From Hyphomonadaceae bacterium (GTDB taxonomy: Bacteria > Pseudomonadota > Alphaproteobacteria > Caulobacterales > Hyphomonadaceae), in the NCBI GenBank assembly GCA_022844475.1, contig JALHLR010000005.1, positions 62,001-126,000 on the forward strand: a stretch of DNA of 64,000 nt, given 5' to 3'. The position numbers were made by a program, and so were the translations under genes. Within the stretch, counting starts at the first letter, position 1. Each line of letters opens with the position of its first letter. Below the pieces are notes generated by a model. It saw nothing but the letters and a program-made list of their open reading frames with translations, ran no database searches and was not told the origin of the DNA. Positions 16,874-24,931 of the stretch are shown here, piece by piece.

Positions 16874-17416
16874 TCAACTATGCGAGTCTCGCATCTCGCC
16901 CCGGAAGAAGTGCGCCGCCTCGCGCCAAGGCGTAACCGACCAGTAGGAGGTCGCGAGTCCCGAAGGCGAGGGCAGGACAAAGACCTCTGGCCCCTCGCCG
17001 ACGGCCTGCCGCCCGACGTTGATGCGTCCGGTCGACTTGCCCAGCCACAGTCCCGCAGCCGTCTTGCTGGTGAAGGCCAGCGCGTCGGGCTTCAGCCGCT
17101 TCACCTTGCGCTTGAAGCCCTGCACGTCGAACGCCTCCCGTGCGATCTGCGCATCGACGCCCCAGCGTGTCTTGCAGAAATCCGTCAGCCCAACGCCAAG
17201 ATCGAGAAGCAGCGGATATTCACGCGGCGCCAACAACCGCGGCGTGACGCCGGTTTCATGCAGCGCGCGCCAGAAGCGATTTCCCGGATGCGCATAATAG
17301 GCGCCGACCGCCGCCGACATCGGCCCCGCCGCCGTGCCGACGAACCACAGTCGCAGGTTCGGCGCGAGCCGGTCCGGCAGGATGTGCGCCGCCTTCGCGG
17401 GAGCCTCGCGCGCCAT
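16874..17416 (-). CDS. Mug-type mismatch-specific DNA glycosylase family protein
   Basis: The 180-residue uracil-DNA-glycosylase-superfamily protein shows LWFVGTAAGPMSAAVGAYYA, HPGNRFWRALHETG and the C-terminal recognition loop LPSPSGLATSYW. Family enzymes excise uracil or thymine from G mismatches. The first motif reads GTAAG where E. coli Mug has GINPG, so the catalytic asparagine is not evident; activity may be altered or use another residue. ATG is at 17416. Confidence 0.8.
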   Translation of the reverse strand: MAREAPAKAAHILPDRLAPNLRLWFVGTAAGPMSAAVGAYYAHPGNRFWRALHETGVTPRLLAPREYPLLLDLGVGLTDFCKTRWGVDAQIAREAFDVQGFKRKVKRLKPDALAFTSKTAAGLWLGKSTGRINVGRQAVGEGPEVFVLPSPSGLATSYWSVTPWREAAHFFRGEMRDSHS

Positions 17417-17482
17417 CAGTTGGTGTCATCCATGCGTGTTCACGCGGCGCACTTTGAGCGAGGGAGAGGCGTCGTCAACGCG

Positions 17483-17944
17483 CTAGAACCGCTTGAACGC
17501 CTTCGGCGCCTGCGTCGCGCTGGCCTTCGCCACCCGCTTGCCGTCCGGATCGAACAGCTCCGCCTCGATGAAGCAGGTGGACTTGCCCCATTTGAGGATC
17601 TTCGCTTCCGCGCTCGCCCTGCCGACGAACAGCGGGCGCAGATAGGAGATCTTCATCTCCAGCGTCGGCGCATTCATGGTGACGTTGGAGGCGATGATGG
17701 CCGCCGTGCTCATCGCCTCGTCCAGCATCGCCGCGATGAAGCCGCCCTGGATCGCGCCTGTCGGATTGGCAAAGTCCTGCCGCGCCTCGAACTCGAAGCG
17801 CGAAACCATGTTCGCCTGATCCACGCCGACCAGCCGCATACCCAGCGTCTCGGTGCAGGGCGGCCGCTTCTTCGAGTTCTGGAAGCGCACAAGCATCTCC
17901 GCATCGGTCAGCCGAGGTGGTTCCGGCGTGTCGCTGCTGCTCAC
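17483..17944 (-). CDS. PaaI-family hotdog-fold thioesterase
   Basis: This 153-residue single hotdog domain has the family motif NPTGAIQGGFIAAMLDEAMS around residues 80-100, then EMKISYLRPLFVG. Members hydrolyse acyl- or aryl-CoA thioesters; the substrate is unknown here. It starts 12 bases after sspB ends, so the two probably share a transcript. Confidence 0.88.
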   Translation of the reverse strand: MSSSDTPEPPRLTDAEMLVRFQNSKKRPPCTETLGMRLVGVDQANMVSRFEFEARQDFANPTGAIQGGFIAAMLDEAMSTAAIIASNVTMNAPTLEMKISYLRPLFVGRASAEAKILKWGKSTCFIEAELFDPDGKRVAKASATQAPKAFKRF

Positions 17945-17956
17945 GGGATCGTGCTT

Positions 17957-18481
17957 CTATTTGCGGCGGAAGGCGTCGAGTGAAACGATGGTCGCGTCAG
18001 GGGCGGCCGGGGCCGGCGCAGGCACCGGTGCGCCAGCGACCGACGTACGCCTGGCCGGGATCACGGCGGGTACGCCCGCATCCGCCCGCGTATCCAGCGG
18101 CTCCATCTGCACGCCGAAATTGGTCGATGGATCGAAGAACCGGGTCACGGCGCCGAACGGCACGCGCAGCAGTTGAGGAGCGCCGCCAAACCGCAGCATT
18201 ATCTCGAACAGATCGTCCTGCACCGCGAACTTGTCGTACTGATGCTGGATGACGATCGTCATCTCCTCAGGGAACTTGTCCTTGAGCCAGTCCTCCATTT
18301 GCACGCCCTGCTGGTGCGTGCGGAAGGTGACATAGAAATGATGGTCGCCCGGCAACTGTCCCATCGCGGCGGCCTTCTCCATCGCCGCGCGCACGATCCC
18401 GCGATACGCCGCCTGGGTCAGCGCATGATAGCCGATGTGATCCTTGCCGGATCCCGGTGACCGCTCCAACAAAACCTCCAT
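17957..18481 (-). CDS. sspB: SspB: ClpXP adaptor (alphaproteobacterial type)
   Basis: The 174-residue protein has the SspB substrate-binding fold: HFYVTFRTHQQGVQMEDWLK, FPEEMTIVIQHQYDKFAVQDD, and LRVPFGAVTRFFDPSTNFGVQM. A proline/alanine linker and the C-terminal VVSLDAFRRK tail follow; that tail is the usual ClpX-docking module. SspB hands ssrA-tagged proteins to ClpXP. The tmRNA gene itself lies about 4 kb downstream. A short inverted repeat, ACCAGAGC/GCTCTGGT at 18491-18509, sits just before the start. Confidence 0.93.
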   Translation of the reverse strand: MEVLLERSPGSGKDHIGYHALTQAAYRGIVRAAMEKAAAMGQLPGDHHFYVTFRTHQQGVQMEDWLKDKFPEEMTIVIQHQYDKFAVQDDLFEIMLRFGGAPQLLRVPFGAVTRFFDPSTNFGVQMEPLDTRADAGVPAVIPARRTSVAGAPVPAPAPAAPDATIVSLDAFRRK

Positions 18482-18659
18482 CGTCTGAGAACCAGAGCTA
18501 GGCTCTGGTGAGAGCCCGGTAAATTAGCTTCAAGTGCTAGGCGAGCCCGCGCCCTTCGCCTCGTTCTGCGAGAACGATAACGCGCATGAGCCATGCATGT
18601 GCAAGACCCAAGCGCAACATTTGATTTCTCCACAGGCCGAACCAGCATACCTTCAACGC

Positions 18660-19958
18660 ATGACCCGCACCCCCAAGCCTTACAGATCGCGCAGAATCGG
18701 CGACCGCGACCTTTCGCCCGAGACACTCATGATGGGGTATGGCTACTCGCCCCACCTGTCCGAGGGCGCCTTGAAGCCGCCCCTGTTCCAGACATCCACC
18801 TTCGTCTTCGGCAGCGCAGAGGAAGGGAAGGCGTCCTTCGAACTCGCCTACGGGCTACGTGAAAAGAAGCGCGACGAAGAGATGCATCTCATCTACTCGC
18901 GCATCAACAACCCTAATCTCGAAGTGCTGGAAGATCGTCTCGCGGTGTGGGACGCTGCGGAAAAGGCGCTCGCCTTCGCCTCGGGCATGGCCGCGATCTC
19001 GACCACGCTGATGACCTTCCTGCGCCCCGGCGACACATTCGTGTTTTCAGAGCCGGTCTATGGCGGCACCGAATTCCTCGTCCACACCATCCTGCCGCAG
19101 TTCGGCGTCAGGGGCGTCGGCTTCATGGCCGAAGCCGGCGCCGATGGTTTCCGCGAAGCAGCAAAAGCCGCTGCGGCGCAGGCCGCGCAATCACACGGCA
19201 AGGTCGGTGTGATCTATGTCGAGACACCCGCCAACCCCACCAACGGTCTTGTCGACATCGCACTTGCCCGCGAGATCTCGGAAACTCTGAAAGGTCCAGG
19301 CGGCCGCCCGCCCGTGATTGTCGACAATACCTTCCTCGGGCCCATCTGGCAGCAACCGCTGAAGCACGGTGCAGACATCTGCATCACCTCGCTGACCAAG
19401 TATGTCGGCGGCCATTCCGATCTCATAGCCGGTGCAGCTTCTGGCGACGCCAGCTGGATCGGCCACGTCGCCGTCTTCCGCACCATTCTGGGCACCATGA
19501 CCGACCCGCACACCGCATGGCTGCTGCTGCGTTCGCTCGAAACCCTGAAAGTCCGTATGGACGCCGCCGAACTCGGCGCACGAAAAGTCGCCGCCTACCT
19601 GCGCGACCATCCACGCGTGAAGTCAGTCTGGTATCTCCCCTTCCTGCCGAAGGACCATCCCGACCGCGCGCTGTTCGAGAAGCAGTGCCTCACTGCGGGC
19701 TCCACCTTCTCCTTCGAGATTGTGGGCGGCGAGAAAGAAGCATTCGACTTCCTCGACAAGCTGCAGGTGATCAAGCTGGCCGTCAGCCTCGGCGGGACCG
19801 AAACGCTAGCTTCCCACCCCGCCGCAATGACTCACTCCGACGTACCGCCTGAAGCACGGCTGCGCCTCGGCATCACCGAATCGCTCGTCCGCCTCTCCAT
19901 CGGCGTCGAGAATCCGGACGACCTGATCGCGGACATCGAGCAGGCGCTCGGTCAGTAA
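18660..19958 (+). CDS. PLP-dependent Cys/Met metabolism enzyme (cystathionine gamma-synthase / methionine gamma-lyase family)
   Basis: The protein has 432 residues from ATG 18660; an upstream in-frame start at 18534 adds unrelated sequence. Family motifs are LIYSRINNPNLEVLEDRLA, ALAFASGMAAISTTLM, YVETPANPTNGLVDI, VDNTFLGPIWQQP, and the PLP lysine in SLTKYVGGHSDLIAG. The C-terminus has SLGGTETLASHPAAMTHSDV. Cystathionine gamma-synthase, O-acetylhomoserine sulfhydrylase and methionine gamma-lyase cannot be told apart safely by eye. An insertion ELAYGLREKKRDEEM near residue 60 is characteristic of a subgroup of this family. Confidence 0.9.
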   Translation: MTRTPKPYRSRRIGDRDLSPETLMMGYGYSPHLSEGALKPPLFQTSTFVFGSAEEGKASFELAYGLREKKRDEEMHLIYSRINNPNLEVLEDRLAVWDAAEKALAFASGMAAISTTLMTFLRPGDTFVFSEPVYGGTEFLVHTILPQFGVRGVGFMAEAGADGFREAAKAAAAQAAQSHGKVGVIYVETPANPTNGLVDIALAREISETLKGPGGRPPVIVDNTFLGPIWQQPLKHGADICITSLTKYVGGHSDLIAGAASGDASWIGHVAVFRTILGTMTDPHTAWLLLRSLETLKVRMDAAELGARKVAAYLRDHPRVKSVWYLPFLPKDHPDRALFEKQCLTAGSTFSFEIVGGEKEAFDFLDKLQVIKLAVSLGGTETLASHPAAMTHSDVPPEARLRLGITESLVRLSIGVENPDDLIADIEQALGQ

Positions 19959-19985
19959 GCACGACGCGGCGGCTGGCTCAGCAGG

Positions 19986-20028
19986 GGACCGGCAACGCCG
20001 CCAGGGCGCTCTGTCGCCCTACCGGTCC
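19986..20028. other. Strong stem-loop downstream of the PLP enzyme
   Basis: GGACCGG (19986-19992) pairs with CCGGTCC (20022-20028), enclosing AGGGCG (20003-20008) paired with CGCCCT (20015-20020). No T-run follows, so it is not a classical terminator. It could stabilise the 3' end of the upstream mRNA. Confidence 0.4.
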
Positions 20029-20170
20029 AGCCGCTCCTGCACATTCACTGTCGGCGTGCGCGGGGTCGCCGGCAGACGCTGCAAGCAGGCCCCGCCTTCG
20101 CGCCACCCCTGCGTGTTGTCGTCGTCGGCAGATCCTCGACGGGCGCGCGGCCTCATGCTACGCGCGGCGC

Positions 20171-21550
20171 ATGCCCGATACGTTGACCTCGCCGGAGTTC
20201 ATCCCGCAGACGGTCGTCCCGCCCGAGAAGCCGCTGCCGCTGATCCGCGGCCTCTGGCAGACGATCGCCAATCCCCTGCATGTCTGGCCGCAGGCGATGT
20301 ATGAAAACCCGTACCATGGCGTGAAGTGGATCGGCCGCACCTTCCACTATTTCCGCAAGCCCGAACACATGAAGGCGGTCTTCCTCGATCACGCCGACAT
20401 CTTCCGCAAATCGCAATTCCAGAAAAAGCTCGTCGGCCCCGCACTCGGAGACGGCCTGCTCACCTCTGAAGGCGATCACTGGAAGTTCCAGCGCCGCGCG
20501 GCCTCGCCCGCCTTCCGCATCGAGGCTCTGCGCGCGCTCGTCCCGGCGTTCTCGACATCCGCAGAAGCCACCATCGAACGCATCCGCAAGAAGCCTTCCG
20601 GCCTGGCGATCGACATGCAGTCCGAAATGCAGCACGCGACGCTTGATGTGATCGTGGAAACCATCCTCGGCGGCGCTGACCCTGGCTTTGGCTATTCCCG
20701 CATCGCCGGCACGGTCGAGGACTACATGCAGGTGATGGGCAAGCCGGATGTGCTGGACCTGTTCGGCATGCCCAACTGGGTGCCGCGACCATGGGGCGGG
20801 AAGGGCAGGCGCGCCGCCGCCGCCCTGCGCGCTGCCGCCGCCAACGCGATCGCCCGCCGCCGCGCCTCGGGAAAGACGCACAACGACCTGCTCGGCCTGC
20901 TGCTCGCCGCCCGCGACCCGGAAACCGGTCGCGGTTTCTCCGATGTCGAACTGTGCGACAACGTCGTCACGTTCATCGGCGCCGGCCACGAGACCACTGC
21001 GCTGACGCTTGCCTTCACGCTCTACCTCATCGCCAACTCGCCCGACGTGCAGGACCGGCTCCTGCGCGAAGTGCAGGATGTGTGCGGCGACAGGCCAATC
21101 GAAGCTACGATGGTCGAGGACCTCGTCTACCACGAGCAGGTCATCAAGGAGTCGATGCGGCTCTACCCGCCCGCCTCTCTGATCGACCGCGTCGCCACTC
21201 AGGATGTCGATCTGGGCGACGTGCAGGTCAAGAAGGGCGACTTCGCCTTCAACCTCATCTACGTGATGCATCGTCACCAGACATTGTGGGACAACCCATC
21301 ACGTTTCGATCCCGAACGGTTCTCGCTCGAGAATGCGAAACGCATCCACCGTTTCCAATACATGCCTTTCGGCGCCGGACCTCGTATCTGCATCGGAATG
21401 AAGTTCGCATACATGGAAGCTGTCGCCATCCTTGCGACACTTGTCCGTAGCTTGCGCTTCCTGCCGAATGCCGCGCACAAGATAGAGCCGAACATACGCA
21501 TCACGCTCCGTCCCGAAGGAGGCATGCCGCTGTTCGTCGAGATCCGGTAG
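20171..21550 (+). CDS. Cytochrome P450
   Basis: This 459-residue P450 has the I-helix oxygen motif FIGAGHETTALTLAF, the K-helix ExxR in ESMRLYPPA, the DPERF motif, and the haem loop FGAGPRICIGMKFAYMEA with the cysteine ligand. Overall it resembles the CYP4/CYP102-like long-chain oxygenase group more than small bacterial camphor-type P450s. No ferredoxin or reductase gene is adjacent. The substrate is unknown. Confidence 0.93.
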   Translation: MPDTLTSPEFIPQTVVPPEKPLPLIRGLWQTIANPLHVWPQAMYENPYHGVKWIGRTFHYFRKPEHMKAVFLDHADIFRKSQFQKKLVGPALGDGLLTSEGDHWKFQRRAASPAFRIEALRALVPAFSTSAEATIERIRKKPSGLAIDMQSEMQHATLDVIVETILGGADPGFGYSRIAGTVEDYMQVMGKPDVLDLFGMPNWVPRPWGGKGRRAAAALRAAAANAIARRRASGKTHNDLLGLLLAARDPETGRGFSDVELCDNVVTFIGAGHETTALTLAFTLYLIANSPDVQDRLLREVQDVCGDRPIEATMVEDLVYHEQVIKESMRLYPPASLIDRVATQDVDLGDVQVKKGDFAFNLIYVMHRHQTLWDNPSRFDPERFSLENAKRIHRFQYMPFGAGPRICIGMKFAYMEAVAILATLVRSLRFLPNAAHKIEPNIRITLRPEGGMPLFVEIR

Positions 21551-21573
21551 GAGAAGCCGGCAGGAGTCCTTGC

Positions 21574-22137
21574 GTGTCGTCGCTTGCCCGTATCCCCGCC
21601 CCGAAAGACATGATGGGGTATGTGCAGGACCTGCTCTGGTCGTCGGGCGAACTGGGGCGCTGCATCTGCCGCCGCGGTTGGACCAAGCCAGAAGTCTGGG
21701 CGCTCGCTCCCGCCAACACGCCCGAAGCGCAGATCCTTACCGACACCGCAAGCCGCATCGCCCAGACCGACGACGCCAACGAGTGGCTCGACGCGTGGAT
21801 CATCGCGCAGAGCAAGACCACGTCGCAGCTTTGCCTCGTTGCGCACGATCCGCTGGCCCCGCCCGTCGATGCCGACCAGGACATCTTCGACAGCCCCGGC
21901 CATTGGGACACACGCGGCGGGGAGAGCTATCTCGTCCTCCCGAAGGCCGCGCTCGCCCCCGGCGCCGTCAAGGGCGCCACACGCATGATGATCGGCGACC
22001 AGTACGTCCTGATCGTCATCGAAGCCGACTGGCCCTTCGGCGAAGCCCGCGCCCTTGACACCCTGGCCTACAGCGTCCGCCACGTGATCGTCCCGATCAC
22101 GGAAGGCGAGAGCTACGGCATCATTTCGGGCGTGTGA
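21574..22137 (+). CDS. Conserved-looking hypothetical protein
   Basis: The 187-residue protein starts at GTG with AGGAG upstream, 23 bases after the P450. There is no signal peptide or membrane segment. It contains WTKPEVWALAPANTPEAQIL, DSPGHWDTRGGESYLVLP and the C-terminus VIVPITEGESYGIISGV. I do not recognise a family. Close spacing suggests cotranscription with the P450, but I see no redox motif that would make it a P450 partner. Confidence 0.75.
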   Translation: MSSLARIPAPKDMMGYVQDLLWSSGELGRCICRRGWTKPEVWALAPANTPEAQILTDTASRIAQTDDANEWLDAWIIAQSKTTSQLCLVAHDPLAPPVDADQDIFDSPGHWDTRGGESYLVLPKAALAPGAVKGATRMMIGDQYVLIVIEADWPFGEARALDTLAYSVRHVIVPITEGESYGIISGV

Positions 22138-22140
22138 GGT

Positions 22141-22581
22141 TCACCCTTCCAGCTTCGCATCCAGCGTTATCTCGATGGCTCCCAGCGCCTTCGACACGGG
22201 GCAGCCAGCCTTGGCCTTGTTCGCCAGCTCGATGAACTGCACCTCGCTCATGCCCGGCACATTGCCGCGCAATGTCAGAGCGCTCTTCGAAATCGCCTGA
22301 CCGCCGCCATCGACCGGCCCGATATGTACAGCAGCCTCCGTCGTCAGCTTCGCCGCGGGATGCCCGGCCTCCGCAAGAAAGTGCGACAGCTGCATGGCGA
22401 AGCAACTCGCATGCGCCGCCGCGATCAGCTCCTCGGGATTGGTCGCTGACCTGCCGCTCTCATCCTCGAACCTCGCCTTGAACGAGTAGGGACTGTCCTT
22501 CAGCGCCCCGCTCTGCAACGAGATCGCGCCCTTGCCGTCCTTCAGCGCGCCAGACCAGACAGCCTGTGCGGTACGTTTCAT
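22141..22581 (-). CDS. OsmC-family peroxiredoxin
   Basis: The 146-residue OsmC-type protein starts with GGAGG upstream. The two redox cysteines are in AAAHASCFAMQLSHFL and KAKAGCPVSKALG, with the conserved TNPEELIAAAH before the first. OsmC/Ohr proteins reduce organic hydroperoxides. The sequence (MKRTAQAVWSGALKDGKGA) fits the OsmC rather than the Ohr branch. Confidence 0.93.
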   Translation of the reverse strand: MKRTAQAVWSGALKDGKGAISLQSGALKDSPYSFKARFEDESGRSATNPEELIAAAHASCFAMQLSHFLAEAGHPAAKLTTEAAVHIGPVDGGGQAISKSALTLRGNVPGMSEVQFIELANKAKAGCPVSKALGAIEITLDAKLEG

Positions 22582-22655
22582 CGTGAAGCCTCCATGTTGT
22601 CCAACGCAACATAGGTCGCCGCCGCAAGGGGAGGGAGAAGTCGAACGACAATGTC

Positions 22656-22696
22656 AGAAAACAAGTGGGGCGGCTTCTGTTGCCAGGCGCCGCCCC
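22656..22696 (-). terminator. Intrinsic terminator of ssrA
   Basis: GGGGCGGC (22667-22674) pairs with GCCGCCCC (22689-22696) and is followed on the minus strand by ACTTGTTTTC. A further hairpin, CCTTAGCT/AGCTAAGG, lies between it and the tag ORF and is probably part of the coding RNA. Confidence 0.8.
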
Positions 22697-22989
22697 GAGC
22701 CCCGCCTTAGCTTGCTAGAGCTAAGGACTTAGGTTTGGAAAACACCAGCTGCTTACGCAGCGAGGCGCATTTCCGGAGCAAAGTTGTCATTGGCAACTAT
22801 TGCGTAAAAGGCTTCTATCGGGGCCAAAGCGGGCAAAGTCTTCGCCTTTACACATCCGTCGATCCTGTGTCGGCCCCAGACAGTCCGGCCAATGCCCGGA
22901 GAAAAATCTGGTGGAGCCGCCGGGCACTGCCCCCGGGTCCGGTCTGCTTATTGCGCGAGGGTTTATCGCCATAGTCTTCTTGCGAAGAC
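22656..22989 (-). ncRNA. ssrA: tmRNA (ssrA), circularly permuted two-piece type
   Basis: The resume codon GCC at 22794 begins a tag ORF reading ANDNFAPEMRLAA and ending TAA at 22753. The coding piece starts GGGGCCG (22877-22871), which pairs over seven bases with CGGCTCC of the acceptor piece; that piece is encoded upstream and ends in ACCA at 22909. A T arm, CCGGG/CCCGG with a seven-base loop, precedes it. The pieces are separated by about 31 bases (22878-22908) that should be processed out. The gene order (acceptor half first) is the permuted alphaproteobacterial form. The 5' end is set from the promoter; the 3' end from the terminator. Confidence 0.93.
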
Positions 22990-22995
22990 ACTACG

Positions 22996-23023
22996 AATAT
23001 AGGCGCTAATTCCTTAACCGCAA
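22996..23023 (-). promoter_or_regulatory. Predicted sigma-70-type promoter of ssrA
   Basis: On the minus strand TTGCGG (complement of 23018-23023) and TATATT (complement of 22996-23001) are 16 bases apart. Transcription would start near 22989, just before a GTCTTC-GCAA-GAAGAC hairpin of the acceptor RNA. Confidence 0.65.
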
Positions 23024-23043
23024 ACAACTGTTCTGCGCGCCGC

Positions 23044-23157
23044 TCAGCCCGGCATAAGCCCCAGATCCACGCCCATTACTGTCAGCAGCATTGCCCCCGC
23101 TGCGAGCGGCAGCAACACGGCCAGCGCGATCCGGAAAATCCAGGGAACGACGTACAT
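23044..23157 (-). CDS. Small single-span membrane protein (37 residues)
   Basis: ATG 23157 has AGGAG eight bases upstream. The product is almost entirely one hydrophobic helix (YVVPWIFRIALAVLLPLAA, then GAMLLTVMGVDLG). The stop at 23044 lies about 20 bases upstream of the ssrA promoter on the same strand. No family is recognised. The strong ribosome site and clean membrane span support a real small gene. Confidence 0.5.
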   Translation of the reverse strand: MYVVPWIFRIALAVLLPLAAGAMLLTVMGVDLGLMPG

Positions 23158-23219
23158 CGCGAAGGCTCCTGCTCCAGACGCAGGAAGCCCGAGGCAAAGC
23201 CCAACGCTTGCTGTTGAAA

Positions 23220-23579
23220 TCAGTGTCGCGTGATGCAGAAGGCGCTCAGCCGGTTGCCGTCGAGGTCGCGGAAGCTCGCCGCATAGAAGCCCCCACGCTC
23301 ACAAGGCTCCGCCTCCGGCGCGCCGCCCTGTTCGATCGCCAGCTCATACAGCCGCTGCACCTGCTCTGGGTCCGCCGCCTCGAGCGCAACAGCCGCCGCC
23401 GCTCCAGGCGCGTCGCCATTCGCCACCACGCTGATGCTCGCCGGTCCGCCCGGAATCCCCCAGGCAACGCAATCAGCGTCCTCGATGGAACGCCGCGCGC
23501 CCAGCTCCCGCGCCAGACGGTCGTAGAATTTCGCAGCGCGGCCCAGATCCCGCGTATCCAGCGTCACATAACCGTTCAT
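23220..23579 (-). CDS. VOC (glyoxalase/bleomycin-resistance) family protein
   Basis: The protein has 119 residues from ATG 23579, with GGAGG upstream. Paired beta-alpha-beta-beta-beta modules open with YVTLDTRDLGRAAKFYDRLA and close with GGFYAASFRDLDGNRLSAFC. The closing motif matches the two VOC proteins at 57276-58085, so the window holds three related copies. The substrate is unknown. Confidence 0.85.
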   Translation of the reverse strand: MNGYVTLDTRDLGRAAKFYDRLARELGARRSIEDADCVAWGIPGGPASISVVANGDAPGAAAAVALEAADPEQVQRLYELAIEQGGAPEAEPCERGGFYAASFRDLDGNRLSAFCITRH

Positions 23580-23726
23580 CGCGTGCCTCCACTCTCGAAT
23601 CGACTCTGCCGACCGCAAGAACATAAATAGAACGTTCTGGATATGTTCGCAATCCCCTCCAGGCACGCCCATGGCGTTCCGTCATGGAACCCGCATAGAT
23701 TGCGCACAGTCCGGGGAGGGACATTC

Positions 23727-24431
23727 ATGAAGAAGCTAGTCGCGGAATTCATTGGCACGGCCACGCTGGTCTTCTTCGGTTGCGGCTCCGCCGTGCTCGC
23801 GGGCGGGGAGGTCGGCCAGCTCGGCATCTCCTTCGCCTTCGGCCTTGCCATCGTCGCCATGGCCTATGGGATCGGCCCCATCTCGGGCTGTCACGTGAAT
23901 CCCGCCGTCTCCTTCGGCGCCTTTCTCGCCGGCCGCATGGGCGCAGGCGAGATGGTGCAATACTGGGTCGCCCAATTCCTCGGCGCGCTCGCCGGAGCAG
24001 GCGTTCTATATGTCATAGCCACCGGCAACCCGCTCTTCGCGATGCCCGAATGGGGCCTTGGGTCCAACGGCTATGGCCAGGGCTATCTCGGCAATTTCGA
24101 ACTCACCGCCGCCTTCGTCTTCGAGGTCGTTGCCACCTTCCTCTTCCTCGTCGTCATCCTCGGCGTCACGCAGAAAGGCTCGCCCGCCATGCTTGCCGGC
24201 CTCGCCATCGGTCTGACGCTCGTCGTGATCCACATCGTCGGCATCCAGGTCACCGGCGTGTCGGTAAACCCGGCGCGCTCCTTCGGCCCCGCCGTCTTCG
24301 CCCAGGGTATCGCGCTGCAGCAACTCTGGCTCTTCCTCGTTGCGCCCCTGATCGGAGCAGGCCTCGCAGGCCTGCTCTTCCGCGTGAAACTGCTCGAAGC
24401 CGACGCGCCCGCAGAAGACACATCGAAGTAA
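23727..24431 (+). CDS. aqpZ: Aquaporin Z
   Basis: This 234-residue, six-helix channel has both NPA half-helices: SGCHVNPAVSFGAFLAGR and VTGVSVNPARSFGPAVF. The selectivity filter is the water type: histidine in the VVIHIVG segment and arginine after the second NPA. ATG 23727 is chosen because GGGGAGGG precedes it and the first helix follows at once. Confidence 0.95.
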   Translation: MKKLVAEFIGTATLVFFGCGSAVLAGGEVGQLGISFAFGLAIVAMAYGIGPISGCHVNPAVSFGAFLAGRMGAGEMVQYWVAQFLGALAGAGVLYVIATGNPLFAMPEWGLGSNGYGQGYLGNFELTAAFVFEVVATFLFLVVILGVTQKGSPAMLAGLAIGLTLVVIHIVGIQVTGVSVNPARSFGPAVFAQGIALQQLWLFLVAPLIGAGLAGLLFRVKLLEADAPAEDTSK

Positions 24432-24680
24432 CAGAGCAGGACGCGCACGACGCCCGGCGCCGGACATCTGGCATCCACACAACCGAAACCTCCGTCGCCG
24501 CAACGACGGACGCTGACCTGCTGCGTCAGCTCACCTCGTCAGCTGCGAAACAAGAAACCTTTGCGACGCCGTTCAATTGCCTGAAACGCGCCCCATATGA
24601 GCGCGCAGGAAGCACCTCGTGCTGAGGGGCGTTTCTCGACGCATTTCGTTTCAGGCATGCGCGCGTTGACGGAGTTCCAG

Positions 24681-24875
24681 ATGATTGAGACAGGCAAGCC
24701 CAGCGACGCGCGCCGCCCCTCCGCATGGAACAGCGACGAGTACACGCTCATCGAACGTCTGGTGGATCGTCAGGGTCTCAGCCGCGACGAGGCTGTCAGA
24801 ACAGTCGGCGACTATCGAAAAGGCAAGCGCGTCGAGATCGACCCCGCACTGATGGAAGGCCTCGATTCGATCTGA
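24681..24875 (+). CDS. Small hypothetical protein (64 residues)
   Basis: ATG 24681 has CGGAG six bases upstream and is preferred over in-frame ATGs at 24597 and 24657, which lack a ribosome site. The product is soluble and charged: WNSDEYTLIERLVDRQGLSR followed by DEAVRTVGDYRKGKRVEID. The central part looks like a short helical domain with a DUF3606-like pattern (RLVxRQGLSRDEAVRTVG); this is a loose resemblance only. Confidence 0.55.
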   Translation: MIETGKPSDARRPSAWNSDEYTLIERLVDRQGLSRDEAVRTVGDYRKGKRVEIDPALMEGLDSI

Positions 24876-24931
24876 GGCGCGACGCCATCCCGAAATTGCG
24901 GTAAGCGCGCTCCGCAAGACAGGGAGCACTC

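Noticed and set aside
18482-18659. SAM riboswitch before the PLP Cys/Met-family gene
   Set aside because: A hairpin (ACCAGAGC/GCTCTGGT) exists, but it abuts the divergent sspB start and the SAM-II pattern is not visible.
22735-23009. Short ORFs on both strands in the 22.7-23.0 kb gap
   Set aside because: They overlap the ssrA gene, whose paired stems and tag ORF explain the sequence better.
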